The notes below the pieces were generated by a model. The model did no database searches, had not been told where the DNA came from, and saw nothing but the letters and a program-made list of their open reading frames with translations. This document shows positions 52,794 through 61,506 of a stretch of DNA of 64,000 nt, piece by piece; positions within the stretch are counted from its first letter, which is position 1; each line of letters begins with the position of its first letter. The stretch is from DATFQI01 sp963816955. Its GTDB lineage: Bacteria; Actinomycetota; Thermoleophilia; Solirubrobacterales; Solirubrobacteraceae. Both the position numbers and the translations under genes were made by a program. The DNA is taken from positions 868,001-932,000 of the forward strand of contig CAWFME010000004.1 in assembly GCA_963816955.1 (NCBI GenBank), written 5' to 3'.

Positions 52794-54200
52794 CTATCTT
52801 GGCCCGATCGCGGCCCAGAGACCCCTGGCGTCGTCCGCGTCGAGGTGGCGGATCCGCGCCATGGTGCCCTTGCCGAAGGCGACGGCCACGTCGGCCAGCC
52901 GGGCGCGGCGCTGCAGCACGGTCTGGTCGAGCTCGTGCGACTCGCGGCCGGCGGCGCGGGCGAGGACGGTGGAGCGCGCGAGCCGGCGCGAGCGGATCGC
53001 GAGCCGGCCCGCCTCGAGCCGCCAGCCCGCGGCGCGAAAGGCGAGCGCGCCGTAGGCCGCGCCGGCCGGCGCCGCCAGCAGCGGCCACGCGCTGCCGAGC
53101 AGGAGCGCGGCGCCGCCGGCCACCAGCGCGGTGAACGCCAGCGGCGGCAGCACGTAGCGGCGCAGCGCGCGCGGCGGCGGCGCCGCGAGCCCGTCGAGCC
53201 CGTCGGCCAGCTCCGGCAGCAGCTCGCGCAGGAACGGCTCGACCTCCTCGCGCCGCAGCAGCGGGAACAGCGTCTGGGCGGCGGCCTGCTCCTTGGCGTG
53301 GCCGATCACCTCGACGCGCAGCGCCGCCAGCCCGAGCGCCTGCCGCGGCACGCTCTCGACCACCCGGACGGCCCGCACCCGCGTCACGCGCAGCGTCGCC
53401 TGGCGGCGCTGGAGCAGCCCGCGGCGGATCCGCAGGTCCTCGCCGTCGCGGCGCACGGTGAAGCCGCCGAAGCCCACGATCGTGCCGAGCGCGGCCAGCA
53501 CCCACGCGAGCACGACGACGCCCGCCACCAGCAGCACCCAGCCGAGCGCCCCGTCGGGCAGCGCGCCGACGATCGTGCGCTCGCCCTCGATCGGGTCCTC
53601 GAAGAGCTGCTGCGACATCTGGGCCACACCCGCCGCGACCGGCACGAGCACGCCGAGCTGGCCCGACGTCGCCGCCGCGACCGCGAGCCGGCGGCCGGAG
53701 AGGCGCCGCTCGGGCGCCGGCGCGGCCCCCTCGGGCGCCACCGCCGCGGGCACGCGGCGGCGCAGCAGCTCGTTGAGGTAGGCGAGCTCGCGGTCGTCGA
53801 CGGCGCCGAGCACGACCTCGCCGCCCTGGCCGCCGCCGCCCGTCTGGACATCCACCTTGTAGACGCCGAACAGGCGCTGGATCGGGCCCTGCTCGACGTC
53901 GACGGCCTGCACGCGCGCGAACGGGATCTCGACCTCCTTGACCGACAGCGCCCCCGTGCGCAGCCGCACGGTCTCGCCGCCGTCGAACGAGTACGTCGTC
54001 GTCGCCCAGCGGAACCAGCCCGCCAGCGCGGCCAGGACCGTGCCGATCAGCGCGTAGCCCGCGGCGCGCAGCGCGGACTGGGCGTCGAAGTCCCCGCCGA
54101 AGACCGAGACGGCGAGGATCACGAGCAGCGGGAACGCGCCCTGCCGCAGCGCCTCGACCGTGTAGACCGCGATCGCGGCCGGGTGGAGCCGGCTACCCAT
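52794..54200 (-). CDS. bPH2 (YdbT-like) membrane protein, large subunit
   Basis: 468 residues with two N-terminal membrane segments, a PH-like domain (about 60-130: LRTGALSVKEVEIPFARVQA then VDVEQGPIQRLFGVYKVDVQ), two more TM segments near 200 and 230, a second PH-like unit (RIRRGLLQRRQATLRVTRVR) and a third after another TM pair (FRAAGWRLEAGRLAIRSRRL). Homologs of Bacillus YdbT pair with YdbS; function is little known, proposed in envelope stress or export. The ATG overlaps the upstream small bPH2 gene by 8 nt. Confidence 0.85.
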   Translation of the reverse strand: MGSRLHPAAIAVYTVEALRQGAFPLLVILAVSVFGGDFDAQSALRAAGYALIGTVLAALAGWFRWATTTYSFDGGETVRLRTGALSVKEVEIPFARVQAVDVEQGPIQRLFGVYKVDVQTGGGGQGGEVVLGAVDDRELAYLNELLRRRVPAAVAPEGAAPAPERRLSGRRLAVAAATSGQLGVLVPVAAGVAQMSQQLFEDPIEGERTIVGALPDGALGWVLLVAGVVVLAWVLAALGTIVGFGGFTVRRDGEDLRIRRGLLQRRQATLRVTRVRAVRVVESVPRQALGLAALRVEVIGHAKEQAAAQTLFPLLRREEVEPFLRELLPELADGLDGLAAPPPRALRRYVLPPLAFTALVAGGAALLLGSAWPLLAAPAGAAYGALAFRAAGWRLEAGRLAIRSRRLARSTVLARAAGRESHELDQTVLQRRARLADVAVAFGKGTMARIRHLDADDARGLWAAIGPR

Positions 54201-54723
54201 CGTCCGTGCGCGTGAGCTCGGCGATCTCGTCGTCGTCCGTGCGCGCGGGCTCGGCGACGTCGTCCACGTCCGTGCGCGCGAGCTCCGCGATCCGCGCCCG
54301 GATCCTGCCCGCGTCGTCGTCGCGCAGCAGCGGGATCTCGTGGCTGCCCGCCGCCGTGTGGATCTCGACCGTGGAGAGCCCGAGCGCCTGGCCGATCAGC
54401 CCGCGCTCGGTCTCCACGTGCTGCACGCGCGCCATCGGGATCAGCGTGCGGCGCACGACGAGGATGCCGCGCTGGAGGTCGATCTCGTGCTCGCGGACCT
54501 CCCAGCGCCAGCGCCGCCAGCGCAGCTCGGGCACCACGATCGTGCCGGCGGCGAGCGCGACGCCGAACACCGCCATCCCGACGCTCTGCCACGGCCCGGG
54601 CAGGTTGTCGCCGGTCGTCCAGAGGAGCATCAGCGCGACCAGGCAGGTGCCGGCCCACGAGAGCCGCCAGGCCCAGCGCGCCTGCGGCGCAAGGCGCTGG
54701 GCCGGCTCGTCGATCGCGCTCAT
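54193..54723 (-). CDS. bPH2 (YdbS-like) membrane protein, small subunit
   Basis: 176 residues. Two membrane segments (about 18-60) and one PH-like domain (about 75-140): EIDLQRGILVVRRTLIPMAR then VQHVETERGLIGQALGLSTV. The C-terminal ~32 residues form about three imperfect repeats of AELARTDVDD-like units, encoded by a minisatellite (54196-54290). Partner of the downstream large bPH2 protein. Divergent from the epimerase by 24 nt. Confidence 0.82.
   Translation of the reverse strand: MSAIDEPAQRLAPQARWAWRLSWAGTCLVALMLLWTTGDNLPGPWQSVGMAVFGVALAAGTIVVPELRWRRWRWEVREHEIDLQRGILVVRRTLIPMARVQHVETERGLIGQALGLSTVEIHTAAGSHEIPLLRDDDAGRIRARIAELARTDVDDVAEPARTDDDEIAELTRTDDG
54196..54290 (-). repeat. Coding minisatellite in the small bPH2 gene
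   Basis: About three units of 30-33 nt sharing GTCCGTGCGCG plus GAGCTC/GGGCTC, encoding ELARTDVDD, EPARTDDDE and ELTRTDDG repeats at the protein tail. Unit length keeps the frame, so copy number may vary. Confidence 0.6.
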
Positions 54724-54733
54724 CGCTCCGCAG

Positions 54734-54739
54734 TATCGT
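54734..54739 (+). promoter_or_regulatory. -10-like box for the epimerase gene
   Basis: TATCGT ends 8 nt before the GTG at 54748. It lies in the 24-nt gap with the divergent bPH2 gene, so promoters overlap. Confidence 0.4.
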
Positions 54740-54747
54740 GGCCCGCC

Positions 54748-55728
54748 GTGCCCGCCGCGTTCGTGACCGGAGGGTCCGGCTTCGTCGGATCCGCCCTTAT
54801 CCGCCGCCTGGCCGCCGAGGGCTGGACCGTCCGCGGGCTCGCCCGCTCGCCGGAGGCCGAGGCGAAGGTGCGCGAGGCCGGGGCGGAGGCCTTCCGCGGC
54901 GACCTGCTCGACGCGGGCGCGCTCGAGCGCGGCGCCCGCGGCGCCGACGTGGCCTTCCACGCGGCCGCCCGGCTCGGCGACTTCGGGCCCTGGAAGGAGT
55001 TCCGGCGCGTCAACGTGGACGGCACCAAGGCCGTCATCGCGGCGTGCCGCGCGACGGGCGTCAGGCGGCTCGTCCACGTCGGCACGGAGGCGGCGCTGAT
55101 GCACGGCCAGCCGCTCGTCGCCGTCGACGAGCACGCGCCGCTCGCGCTCGGTTCGCCGGCGCCCTACGCCGCCACCAAGGCCCAGGCCGAGGCCGCGGTG
55201 ATCGAGGCCAACGGCTCCGGGCTGGAGACCGTCGTGGTGCGGCCGCGCTTCGTCTGGGGCGCGGGGGACACGACGCTGCTGCCGATCCTCGTCCGCCTCG
55301 CCCGCTCCGGCCGCCTGCGCTGGATCGGCGGCGGCCGCCAGCTGACGTCGACCACGCACGTGGAGAACACGGTCGAGGGGCTCGTGCTGGCCGCCGAGCG
55401 CGGATCGGCGGGCAACGCCTACTTCGTCACGGACGGCTCGCCGGTCGTGTTCCGGGAGTTCGTGAGCGCGCTGCTGGCCACCCAGGGCGTCCAGGCGCCC
55501 GAGGGCGAGCTGCCGCTGTGGGCGGGCCGCGCGATCGCGCACGGGTCCGAGCTCGCGTGGCGCTTCCTGCCGCTGCCCGGCGAGCCGCCGGTGGCGCGCT
55601 TCGGCGTCTGGGCGAGCGCCCTCGAGGCCACGATCGACGACTCGAAGGCCCGCGAGCAGCTCGGCTACGCGCCCGTGATCACCCGCGAGCACGGCCTGAC
55701 GGCGATGCAAGCCGCCGCGACGGCCTAG
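54748..55728 (+). CDS. NAD(P)-dependent epimerase/dehydratase (extended SDR)
   Basis: 326 residues. N-terminal FVTGGSGFVGSALIRRLAAE (NAD-binding GxxGxxG), FHAAARLGDFGPW, catalytic YAATK (about 143-147) and VVVRPRFVWGAGDTTLLPIL. Extended SDRs of this type act on sugar nucleotides, steroids or flavonoid-like substrates; the substrate here is unknown. GTG at 54748 starts directly at the first strand. Its stop overlaps by 4 nt with the convergent ArsA-like gene. Confidence 0.85.
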   Translation: MPAAFVTGGSGFVGSALIRRLAAEGWTVRGLARSPEAEAKVREAGAEAFRGDLLDAGALERGARGADVAFHAAARLGDFGPWKEFRRVNVDGTKAVIAACRATGVRRLVHVGTEAALMHGQPLVAVDEHAPLALGSPAPYAATKAQAEAAVIEANGSGLETVVVRPRFVWGAGDTTLLPILVRLARSGRLRWIGGGRQLTSTTHVENTVEGLVLAAERGSAGNAYFVTDGSPVVFREFVSALLATQGVQAPEGELPLWAGRAIAHGSELAWRFLPLPGEPPVARFGVWASALEATIDDSKAREQLGYAPVITREHGLTAMQAAATA

Positions 55729-56663
55729 AGCGACTCGGCCAGCGAGTCCGCGAGCAGCTGGTACTCCGGCAGGCCCAGCTCCGGCGCGAACAGGTACGGG
55801 AGCGTGACGACCTTCGCGTCGCTCTCGCCCGTGAGCCGCTTGACGTGCCCGCGCTGGAGCGCCGCGCGCTCGTGCTCGGCCAGCGCGGCGCGCACGGCCG
55901 CGTCGGCCGCCGGGTCGTGGCCGTTGCGCGAGGCCGCGCGGAGCTTCTTCGCGTCGGCGGCGCTGAAGCGGTCGGGCCAGACGCCGTTGACGATGATCGC
56001 CTCCAGGCCCAGGCCGACCACGTCCCGGAGCTTGCGGCCGAGCTCGAGCGTCTCGACGACCGGCATCTCCTCCGGCAGCGCGACCGCCACGTAGCCCGTC
56101 CTGTCGGCGTCGCTGAGCAGGTCCTCGACCTTGCCCGCCTGCCGCCGGATCGGGCCGACGCGCGCGATCTCGGCGAACGTGTGCGGCGTGGTCAGCATCG
56201 CCAGGCCGTGGCCGGAGGCGGGCGCGTCGACGACCACGAGGTCGTAGGTGCGGTTGCGCGAGTCCCAGCGCGAGAGCTGCGCCAGCTCCCACACCTTCGC
56301 GATCGTGATCAGCTCCTTGGCGCCCGGCGCGGCGGCGACGAAGTACTGGAACGCGTGCGAGCGGGTCATCAGCCGCAGCGGCGCGCCGCCGCCGAGCTGC
56401 TTGGCGAGCCACTCCTGGAGCGCCTTGGTGGGGTCGATCGTGATCGCCCAGAGGTTCTCGGCGAGCTCGATCTCGGTCTCGGCGGTGACGCCCTCGCGCC
56501 GGAAGGCGCGCGAGACGCGATCCTGCTCGGAGACCTCGCAGACGATCGTGCGGCGACCCGCCTCGGCGGCCGCCAGGCCGATCGCGGCGGCGACCGTCGT
56601 CTTGCCGACGCCGCCCTTTCCGGTGACGTAGACGAGGCGGCGATCTTTGAGAAGTGCTTCCAT
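55725..56663 (-). CDS. ArsA/Get3-like ATPase
   Basis: 312 residues. Deviant P-loop GKGGVGKTT (about 15-23), VCEVSEQDRVSRAFRREG, the DAPASGHGLAMLTTPHTF signature of ArsA ATPases (about 147-164), and VNGVWPDRF. A single-domain form (ArsA proper has two). No arsenic gene (arsB, arsC, arsR) is nearby, so a tail-anchored-protein or unknown role is as likely. It is divergent from phytoene synthase by 15 nt, which suggests shared control but not a shared pathway. Confidence 0.82.
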   Translation of the reverse strand: MEALLKDRRLVYVTGKGGVGKTTVAAAIGLAAAEAGRRTIVCEVSEQDRVSRAFRREGVTAETEIELAENLWAITIDPTKALQEWLAKQLGGGAPLRLMTRSHAFQYFVAAAPGAKELITIAKVWELAQLSRWDSRNRTYDLVVVDAPASGHGLAMLTTPHTFAEIARVGPIRRQAGKVEDLLSDADRTGYVAVALPEEMPVVETLELGRKLRDVVGLGLEAIIVNGVWPDRFSAADAKKLRAASRNGHDPAADAAVRAALAEHERAALQRGHVKRLTGESDAKVVTLPYLFAPELGLPEYQLLADSLAESL

Positions 56664-56678
56664 CGAGGCCTGGACAGC

Positions 56679-57548
56679 ATGACAATGAGCGCGATGGATC
56701 CGGCCCTCACCGCCGCCTACGACACCTGCCGCCGCATGCAGCGGCGCCACGACCCCACCTACTACTGGGCCACGCGACGCCTGCCCGCGGACGTGCGGCC
56801 GGCCACGCACGCGCTCTACGGCTACGTGCGCACCGCCGACCAGCTCGTCGACGGCCCGCGCCGCCCGCCGACCCCGGAGGCGCGCCGAGCGGCGCTTGAC
56901 GCGTGGGAGGAGGAGCTCGAGCGCGGGCTGCACGACGGCGGTTCGGCGAACCCCGTGGTGGGCGCGCTCGTCGACGCCGCGCAGCGCCACGACCTGCCGC
57001 TGGCGGAGCTCGAGCCCTACATGCGCTCGATGCGCGTCGACTGCGCGCCCGTGCGGATCGGCAGCTGGGAGGAGCTCGTGGCCTACATGGAGGGCTCGGC
57101 CGGCTCGGTCGGGCGGATCATGGCCCCGCTGCTGGGCGTCGCGGAGCGTCACCACGCCGACTACGGGCGGCTCGGGCTCGCGTTCCAGCACGCCAACTTC
57201 GTCCGCGACGTCGCCGAGGACTACCGCCTGGACCGCATCTACCTGCCTTTGGCGGACCGCGAGCGCTTCGGCGTCGAGGAGGCGGACTTCGCGCGGCCGA
57301 GCGCCTCGCCCGAGCTGCGGGCGCTGGTCGAGCACGAGGTCGCGCGCGCCCGCCGGCTGTTCGCCGCCGCGGCCCCGGCCGTCGCCGCGGCGCCGGCCGC
57401 CGTGCGCCCGGGGATCCGGCTCGCGATCGCGGTCTACGCGTCGGTGCTCGACCGCGTCGAGGCCGCGGGCTACGACGTGCTCGGGCGCCGGATGGGCGTC
57501 CGCCACTGGCGGCTGCCGCTGCTCGTCTTCGGGGCGCTGCGCCCGTGA
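56679..57548 (+). CDS. crtB: Phytoene/squalene synthase family protein
   Basis: Condenses two prenyl diphosphates head to head. 289 residues. First Asp-rich motif in YGYVRTADQLVDGP (DxxxD), second in NFVRDVAEDYRLDRIYLP (DxxxD), plus YMEGSAGSVGRIMAPLLG. ATG at 56679 is the first of three close in-frame ATGs (56679, 56685, 56694). The product could be phytoene (C40) or squalene/dehydrosqualene (C30); sequence alone does not decide. Stop overlaps the GTG of the FAD oxidoreductase (GTGA), probable operon. Confidence 0.88.
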   Translation: MTMSAMDPALTAAYDTCRRMQRRHDPTYYWATRRLPADVRPATHALYGYVRTADQLVDGPRRPPTPEARRAALDAWEEELERGLHDGGSANPVVGALVDAAQRHDLPLAELEPYMRSMRVDCAPVRIGSWEELVAYMEGSAGSVGRIMAPLLGVAERHHADYGRLGLAFQHANFVRDVAEDYRLDRIYLPLADRERFGVEEADFARPSASPELRALVEHEVARARRLFAAAAPAVAAAPAAVRPGIRLAIAVYASVLDRVEAAGYDVLGRRMGVRHWRLPLLVFGALRP

Positions 57549-58700
57549 CGCGCCGCGCCACGCTGCGCGGCGAGGAGCGCACCCCGCTCGGGGTCGCGCG
57601 CGCCGACGTGCTGATCTGCGGTGCGAGCTTCGCCGGGCTGGCCGTGGCGCGAGAGCTCGCCGGCGCCGGTGCCGACGTGCTGGTGGTGGACCGCTACGAG
57701 ATCGGCGAGCGCGCCACCTCGGCGTGCGCGGCGCCGACCCCGTGGCTGCACGCGATGGGCGTCCGCCGCGCGATCCGTCAGGAGCTGCCCTGCATGGCCT
57801 TCCACACGCCGCACGGCTCGGCCCGCTACCGGCTGCCGTGGAGCTGGAGCTCGTTCGACTACCGCGAGCTGTGCCGCGAGCTGTGGGCCCAGAGCGGCGC
57901 GGCGCGGTTCGAGATCGCCAAGGTGGAGGGCCGTAGCGGCGACACCGTCCACACGGATCGTGGGGACATCACCGCGCCGCTGATCGTCGACGCGCTCGGC
58001 TGGCGGCGCGTGCTCGGTCCCGGGGAGAACGTCCAGCCGCCCGAGGCGCTGATCAGCCGCGGCCTCGAAGTCCACCCGCACGGGTCCGGCACCGATCTCG
58101 ACTGTTGGATCGACCGCTCCGTGGTCCGCTACGGCTACGCCTGGTCGGTCCCCGCGGAGGGCGAGCAGCGCGTCGGCGTCGGCTCTTACGAGCCGCGCCA
58201 CCACGTCAAGGAGCCCACGAAGGAGATGGCGCGCCGGCTCGAGGTCGACGCCGTCCGCTACCAGGGCAACTGGTTCCCGCACGCGCTGCGGCCGGCGGCC
58301 GAGGACGGCGTGTTCTTCGCCGGCGACTCCGCCGGGCACTGCCTGCCGCTGTCGGGCGAGGGGATCCGCCCGGCGTTCCACTTCGGGGCCGCGTGCGGGC
58401 AACAGCTGCGCGCCGTGCTCGCCGGGCGCAAGACCCGCGAGCGGGCACTGGCCGACTACGGGGCGTTCTCGGCCGCCCATGCCGCACCCGTTCCGCGTCC
58501 TGGGCGCGCTCCAGCGCTGGGTGCCGCGCCTGCCGCCGCGGCTGCTCACGGCGCTGATCGGCCTCGCGGGCCGCCGCCGGGCCTGCACGCTGATCTTCGA
58601 CCGCTACCTGGAGATCGCGCCCCCGCCCGGCCCGAGCCTAGAATCCCGCGTCCCATGGAGGCCATCGCCTACGACGAGCGCGGGCTCGTCCCCTGCGTGA
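57545..58700 (+). CDS. Geranylgeranyl reductase-like FAD oxidoreductase (apparent +1 frame break near 58482)
   Basis: FAD-binding GxSxxG-type motif VLICGASFAGLAVARELAGA (about 22-41), central VRYGYAWSVPAEGEQRVGVG, and the second FAD motif GVFFAGDSAGHCLPLSGEGI (about 255-274). Similar to geranylgeranyl/prenyl reductases and other FAD monooxygenase-type enzymes. The frame breaks after FSAAHA: removing one C near 58482 yields AHAHPFRVLGALQRWVPRLP and the normal family end (FDRYLEIAPP). Total about 384 residues; its end overlaps the start of hisIE. Context with crtB suggests isoprenoid modification. Confidence 0.8.
58639..58644 (+). promoter_or_regulatory. -10-like box for hisIE
   Basis: TAGAAT lies 10 nt before the hisIE ATG (58655), inside the 3' end of the oxidoreductase gene. 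No Shine-Dalgarno lies between. Confidence 0.4.
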
Positions 58701-59260
58701 TCCAGGACGCGCGCACCGGCGAGGTGCTGACGCTGGCCTACATGAACGCGGAGTCGCTCGCGAAGACCGAGGAGACGGGGGAGCTGCACCTGTGGAGCCG
58801 CTCGCGCGACGAGCTGTGGCACAAGGGAGCGACCTCGGGGAACACGATGGCCGTGTGCGCGCTGCGCTACGACTGCGACGCCGACGCCGTCCTCGCGCTC
58901 GTGGACCCCGCCGGCCCGGCCTGCCACACGGGCGCGCGGAGCTGCTTCTTCGAGGGCCTGAAGACGCTGACCGAGCACGAGGCGCTGCCCGCGCTCGAGC
59001 GCACGATCGCCGAGCGCGCCGCCGCCGCCGACGGCTCCGGCTCCTACACGGCGAAGCTGCTCGCCGACCCCGCCTTCGCGGGCGAGAAGGTCCAGGAGGA
59101 GGCCGAGGAGGTCGTGCGCGCCGCCCGCGAGGAGTCCGAGGAGCGCGTCGCCGAGGAGGCCGCCGACGTGCTCTACCACCTGACCGTGCTCCTGCGCACG
59201 CGCGGGCTGGAGCTGGCCGACGCCGAGAGGGTCCTGCTTGCCCGTCGCCGCTTCGAGTGA
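58655..59260 (+). CDS. hisI: Bifunctional phosphoribosyl-AMP cyclohydrolase / phosphoribosyl-ATP pyrophosphatase
   Basis: Histidine pathway steps 2 and 3 in one protein of 201 residues. The HisI part (about 1-110) has EVLTLAYMNAESLAKTEETG, HLWSRSRDELWHKGATSGNT and metal-binding CDCDAD (seen as YDCDAD) plus ACHTGARSCF. The HisE part (about 115-200) has GEKVQEEAEEVVRAAREESE. Fused HisIE is common in many bacteria. No other his genes in the window. 15 nt upstream of trpE. Confidence 0.93.
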   Translation: MEAIAYDERGLVPCVIQDARTGEVLTLAYMNAESLAKTEETGELHLWSRSRDELWHKGATSGNTMAVCALRYDCDADAVLALVDPAGPACHTGARSCFFEGLKTLTEHEALPALERTIAERAAAADGSGSYTAKLLADPAFAGEKVQEEAEEVVRAAREESEERVAEEAADVLYHLTVLLRTRGLELADAERVLLARRRFE

Positions 59261-59275
59261 GTCGGATCCGAACCG

Positions 59276-60784
59276 ATGTCATTGCTGCCTAACCCGGATC
59301 TGACGAATACGCTGCAGGTGACGCCGGGCGTCGAGGAGGCGCGGGCGCTCGCCTCCGAGCACAACCTGATCCCGGTCTGCCACACGTTCATCGAGGACTG
59401 CGAGACGCCGGTCTCCGCCTTCCTGAAGCTGCGCGGCGCCGGCCCGGCGTTCCTGCTCGAGTCCGCCGAGCAGGGCCAGCGCGTCGGCCGCTGGTCGTTC
59501 ATCGGCTACAAGCCGCGCCACGTCGTGCGCTGGAGCCTCGCCGACGGCGGCGACCCCTACGAGCTGGCCGAGCGCGAGGTCTCGCGCCATCGCCAGGCGC
59601 GCATGAACGGGCTGCCGCCCTTCGCGGGCGGCGCGGTCGGCTTCTTCGGCTACGACTGCGTGCGCGCGGTCGAGCGCCTGGCGGAGCCCAACCCGGACGT
59701 GATCGGCCTGCCGGACATGGCGCTGATGCTCTCCGACGTGATCCTCGCCTTCGACCACCTGCGCCACACGGTCACGATCCTCGCCAACGCCTACCCGGAC
59801 GAGGACGGCGGGGTGGAGGCGGCGCACGCGCGCGCCGTGGAGTCGATCCGCGAGGTGCGCGAGCGGCTGGCGGGCCCGCTCCCGCGGGTTGGCGGGGGGC
59901 GGGTGGGCGGGACCCAATCCGGGACATCGGCCCGCGAGGAGCCGCAGTTCGAGTCCAACATGCCGCGCGAGGCGTTCGAGGCGATGGTGGCCCGGATCGT
60001 CGAGTACGTGCACGCGGGCGACGCCTTCCAGGTCGTGCCCTCCCAGCGCTGGTCGGCGCCCTCGCCGGTCGAGTCGTTCTCGATCTACCGCGGCCTGCGT
60101 GCGGTCAACCCGTCGCCGTACATGTACTTCCTGGACTTCGAGGACTTCCAGGTCGTCGGGGCCTCGCCCGAGCCGCTCGTGACCGTCACGGGCCGGGCCG
60201 TCTCGACGCGCCCGATCGCCGGCACCCGCCCGCGTGGCGGCGACGCGGACGCCGACCGCGAGATCGCGGCCGACCTGCTGGCCGACGAGAAGGAGCGCGC
60301 CGAGCACGTGATGCTCGTCGACCTCGGCCGCAACGACCTCGGCCGGGTGTGCGAGTACGGCTCCGTCGAGGTCGAGACGTTCATGAGCGTCGAGACCTAC
60401 TCGCACGTCATCCACATCGTCTCGAGCGTCGCCGGCCGCCTGCGCGAGGACGTCAGCGCCGTGCAGGCGCTGCGCTCCGTGCTGCCCGCGGGCACGCTGT
60501 CGGGCGCCCCGAAGGTGCGCGCGATGGAGATCATCGACGAGCTCGAGCCCGTCAAGCGCGGCGCCTACGGCGGCGCGGTCGGCTGGCTCTCCTACCACGG
60601 CCAGCTGGACACCTGCATCTGCATCCGCACGGTCGTGGTCAAGGACGGCGTCGCGCACGTGCAGGCGGGCGGCGGCACGGTCGCCGACGCGCGCCCGGAC
60701 TACGAGTACGAGGAGTCGCGCGCGAAGGCCCGCGGCGTGGTGCGCGCGATCGAGCTGGCGGCGCGGCAGGCGGACTGGGCGTGA
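59276..60784 (+). CDS. trpE: Anthranilate synthase component I
   Basis: 502 residues. The N-terminal regulatory part contains AFLLESAEQGQRVGRWSFIG, whose LLES motif binds feedback tryptophan. The chorismate-binding core has RPIAGTRPRGGDAD, VDLGRNDLGRVCEYGSV, and LPAGTLSGAPKVRAMEIIDE. A Gly/Arg linker near 200-225 (LPRVGGGRVGG) is unusual. TGA overlaps the trpG GTG. No attenuator or T-box is seen in the 15-nt gap upstream. Confidence 0.96.
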   Translation: MSLLPNPDLTNTLQVTPGVEEARALASEHNLIPVCHTFIEDCETPVSAFLKLRGAGPAFLLESAEQGQRVGRWSFIGYKPRHVVRWSLADGGDPYELAEREVSRHRQARMNGLPPFAGGAVGFFGYDCVRAVERLAEPNPDVIGLPDMALMLSDVILAFDHLRHTVTILANAYPDEDGGVEAAHARAVESIREVRERLAGPLPRVGGGRVGGTQSGTSAREEPQFESNMPREAFEAMVARIVEYVHAGDAFQVVPSQRWSAPSPVESFSIYRGLRAVNPSPYMYFLDFEDFQVVGASPEPLVTVTGRAVSTRPIAGTRPRGGDADADREIAADLLADEKERAEHVMLVDLGRNDLGRVCEYGSVEVETFMSVETYSHVIHIVSSVAGRLREDVSAVQALRSVLPAGTLSGAPKVRAMEIIDELEPVKRGAYGGAVGWLSYHGQLDTCICIRTVVVKDGVAHVQAGGGTVADARPDYEYEESRAKARGVVRAIELAARQADWA

Positions 60785-61506
60785 AGGTCCAGGGACCCAC
60801 GGACGCGACCTCGACGGGTTCCGGCGGGCCCCGCCCGCGCCTGCCGGCACCCGGCGATCCCACACGGGCCACCAGCACGCGAAGGAATCGCCGTGCGCCT
60901 GCAGACACGACCGGTGCGGCGCCGGTCGACCCGCCGATCTCGCGTCCGCGGGTCCTCGTCGTCGACAACTACGACTCCTTCACCTACAACCTCGTCCAGT
61001 ACCTGGGCGAGCTGGGGGCGGAGCCGCACGTGGTGCGCAACGACGCGGCGGAGGTCGACGAGCTGGTCGAGGGCGGCTGGGACCGCGCGGTCGTCTCGCC
61101 CGGCCCGTGCACGCCCAACGAGGCCGGCATCAGCGTCGAGGTGATGCGGCGGCTGCCCGAGGCGGGGGTGCCGACGCTCGGCGTCTGCCTCGGCCACCAG
61201 TCGCTCGCGCAGGCGTTCGGCGGCACGGTCGTCCGCCACGTGCCCGTGCACGGCAAGGCGACCGAGATCGAGCACGACGGCACGGGCCTGTTCGAGGGCC
61301 TGCCGGCGCCGCTGGTCGTCGGCCGCTACCACTCGCTCGTGGTCGACCCCGACCTGCCGGACTGCCTGGAGGCGACCGCCCACGGCGGCGGCGTGCTGAT
61401 GGCGATGCGCCACCGCGAGCTGCCCGCGCAGGGCGTGCAGTTCCACCCCGAGTCCGTCCTCACGCCGGACGGGAAGCGGCTGCTGGAGAACTTCCTCCAT
61501 GCCTAA
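60781..61506 (+). CDS. trpG: Anthranilate synthase component II (glutamine amidotransferase)
   Basis: Provides ammonia for TrpE. GATase triad region: GVCLGHQSLAQAFGGT (nucleophile Cys) and the terminal HPES with His/Glu. The domain proper begins VLVVDNYDSFTYNLVQYLGE near residue 58. The GTG at 60781 overlaps the trpE stop and gives a 55-residue low-complexity leader (Pro/Ser/Thr/Arg-rich); no closer in-frame ATG, GTG or TTG exists. Either a real N-terminal extension or a hidden base error that masks a nearer start. Overlaps trpD by 8 nt. Confidence 0.92.
   Translation: MKVQGPTDATSTGSGGPRPRLPAPGDPTRATSTRRNRRAPADTTGAAPVDPPISRPRVLVVDNYDSFTYNLVQYLGELGAEPHVVRNDAAEVDELVEGGWDRAVVSPGPCTPNEAGISVEVMRRLPEAGVPTLGVCLGHQSLAQAFGGTVVRHVPVHGKATEIEHDGTGLFEGLPAPLVVGRYHSLVVDPDLPDCLEATAHGGGVLMAMRHRELPAQGVQFHPESVLTPDGKRLLENFLHA

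Noticed and set aside
59261..59275. Tryptophan attenuator, T-box or other leader before trpE
   Set aside because: Only 15 nt separate hisIE and trpE; no leader peptide or hairpin series fits.
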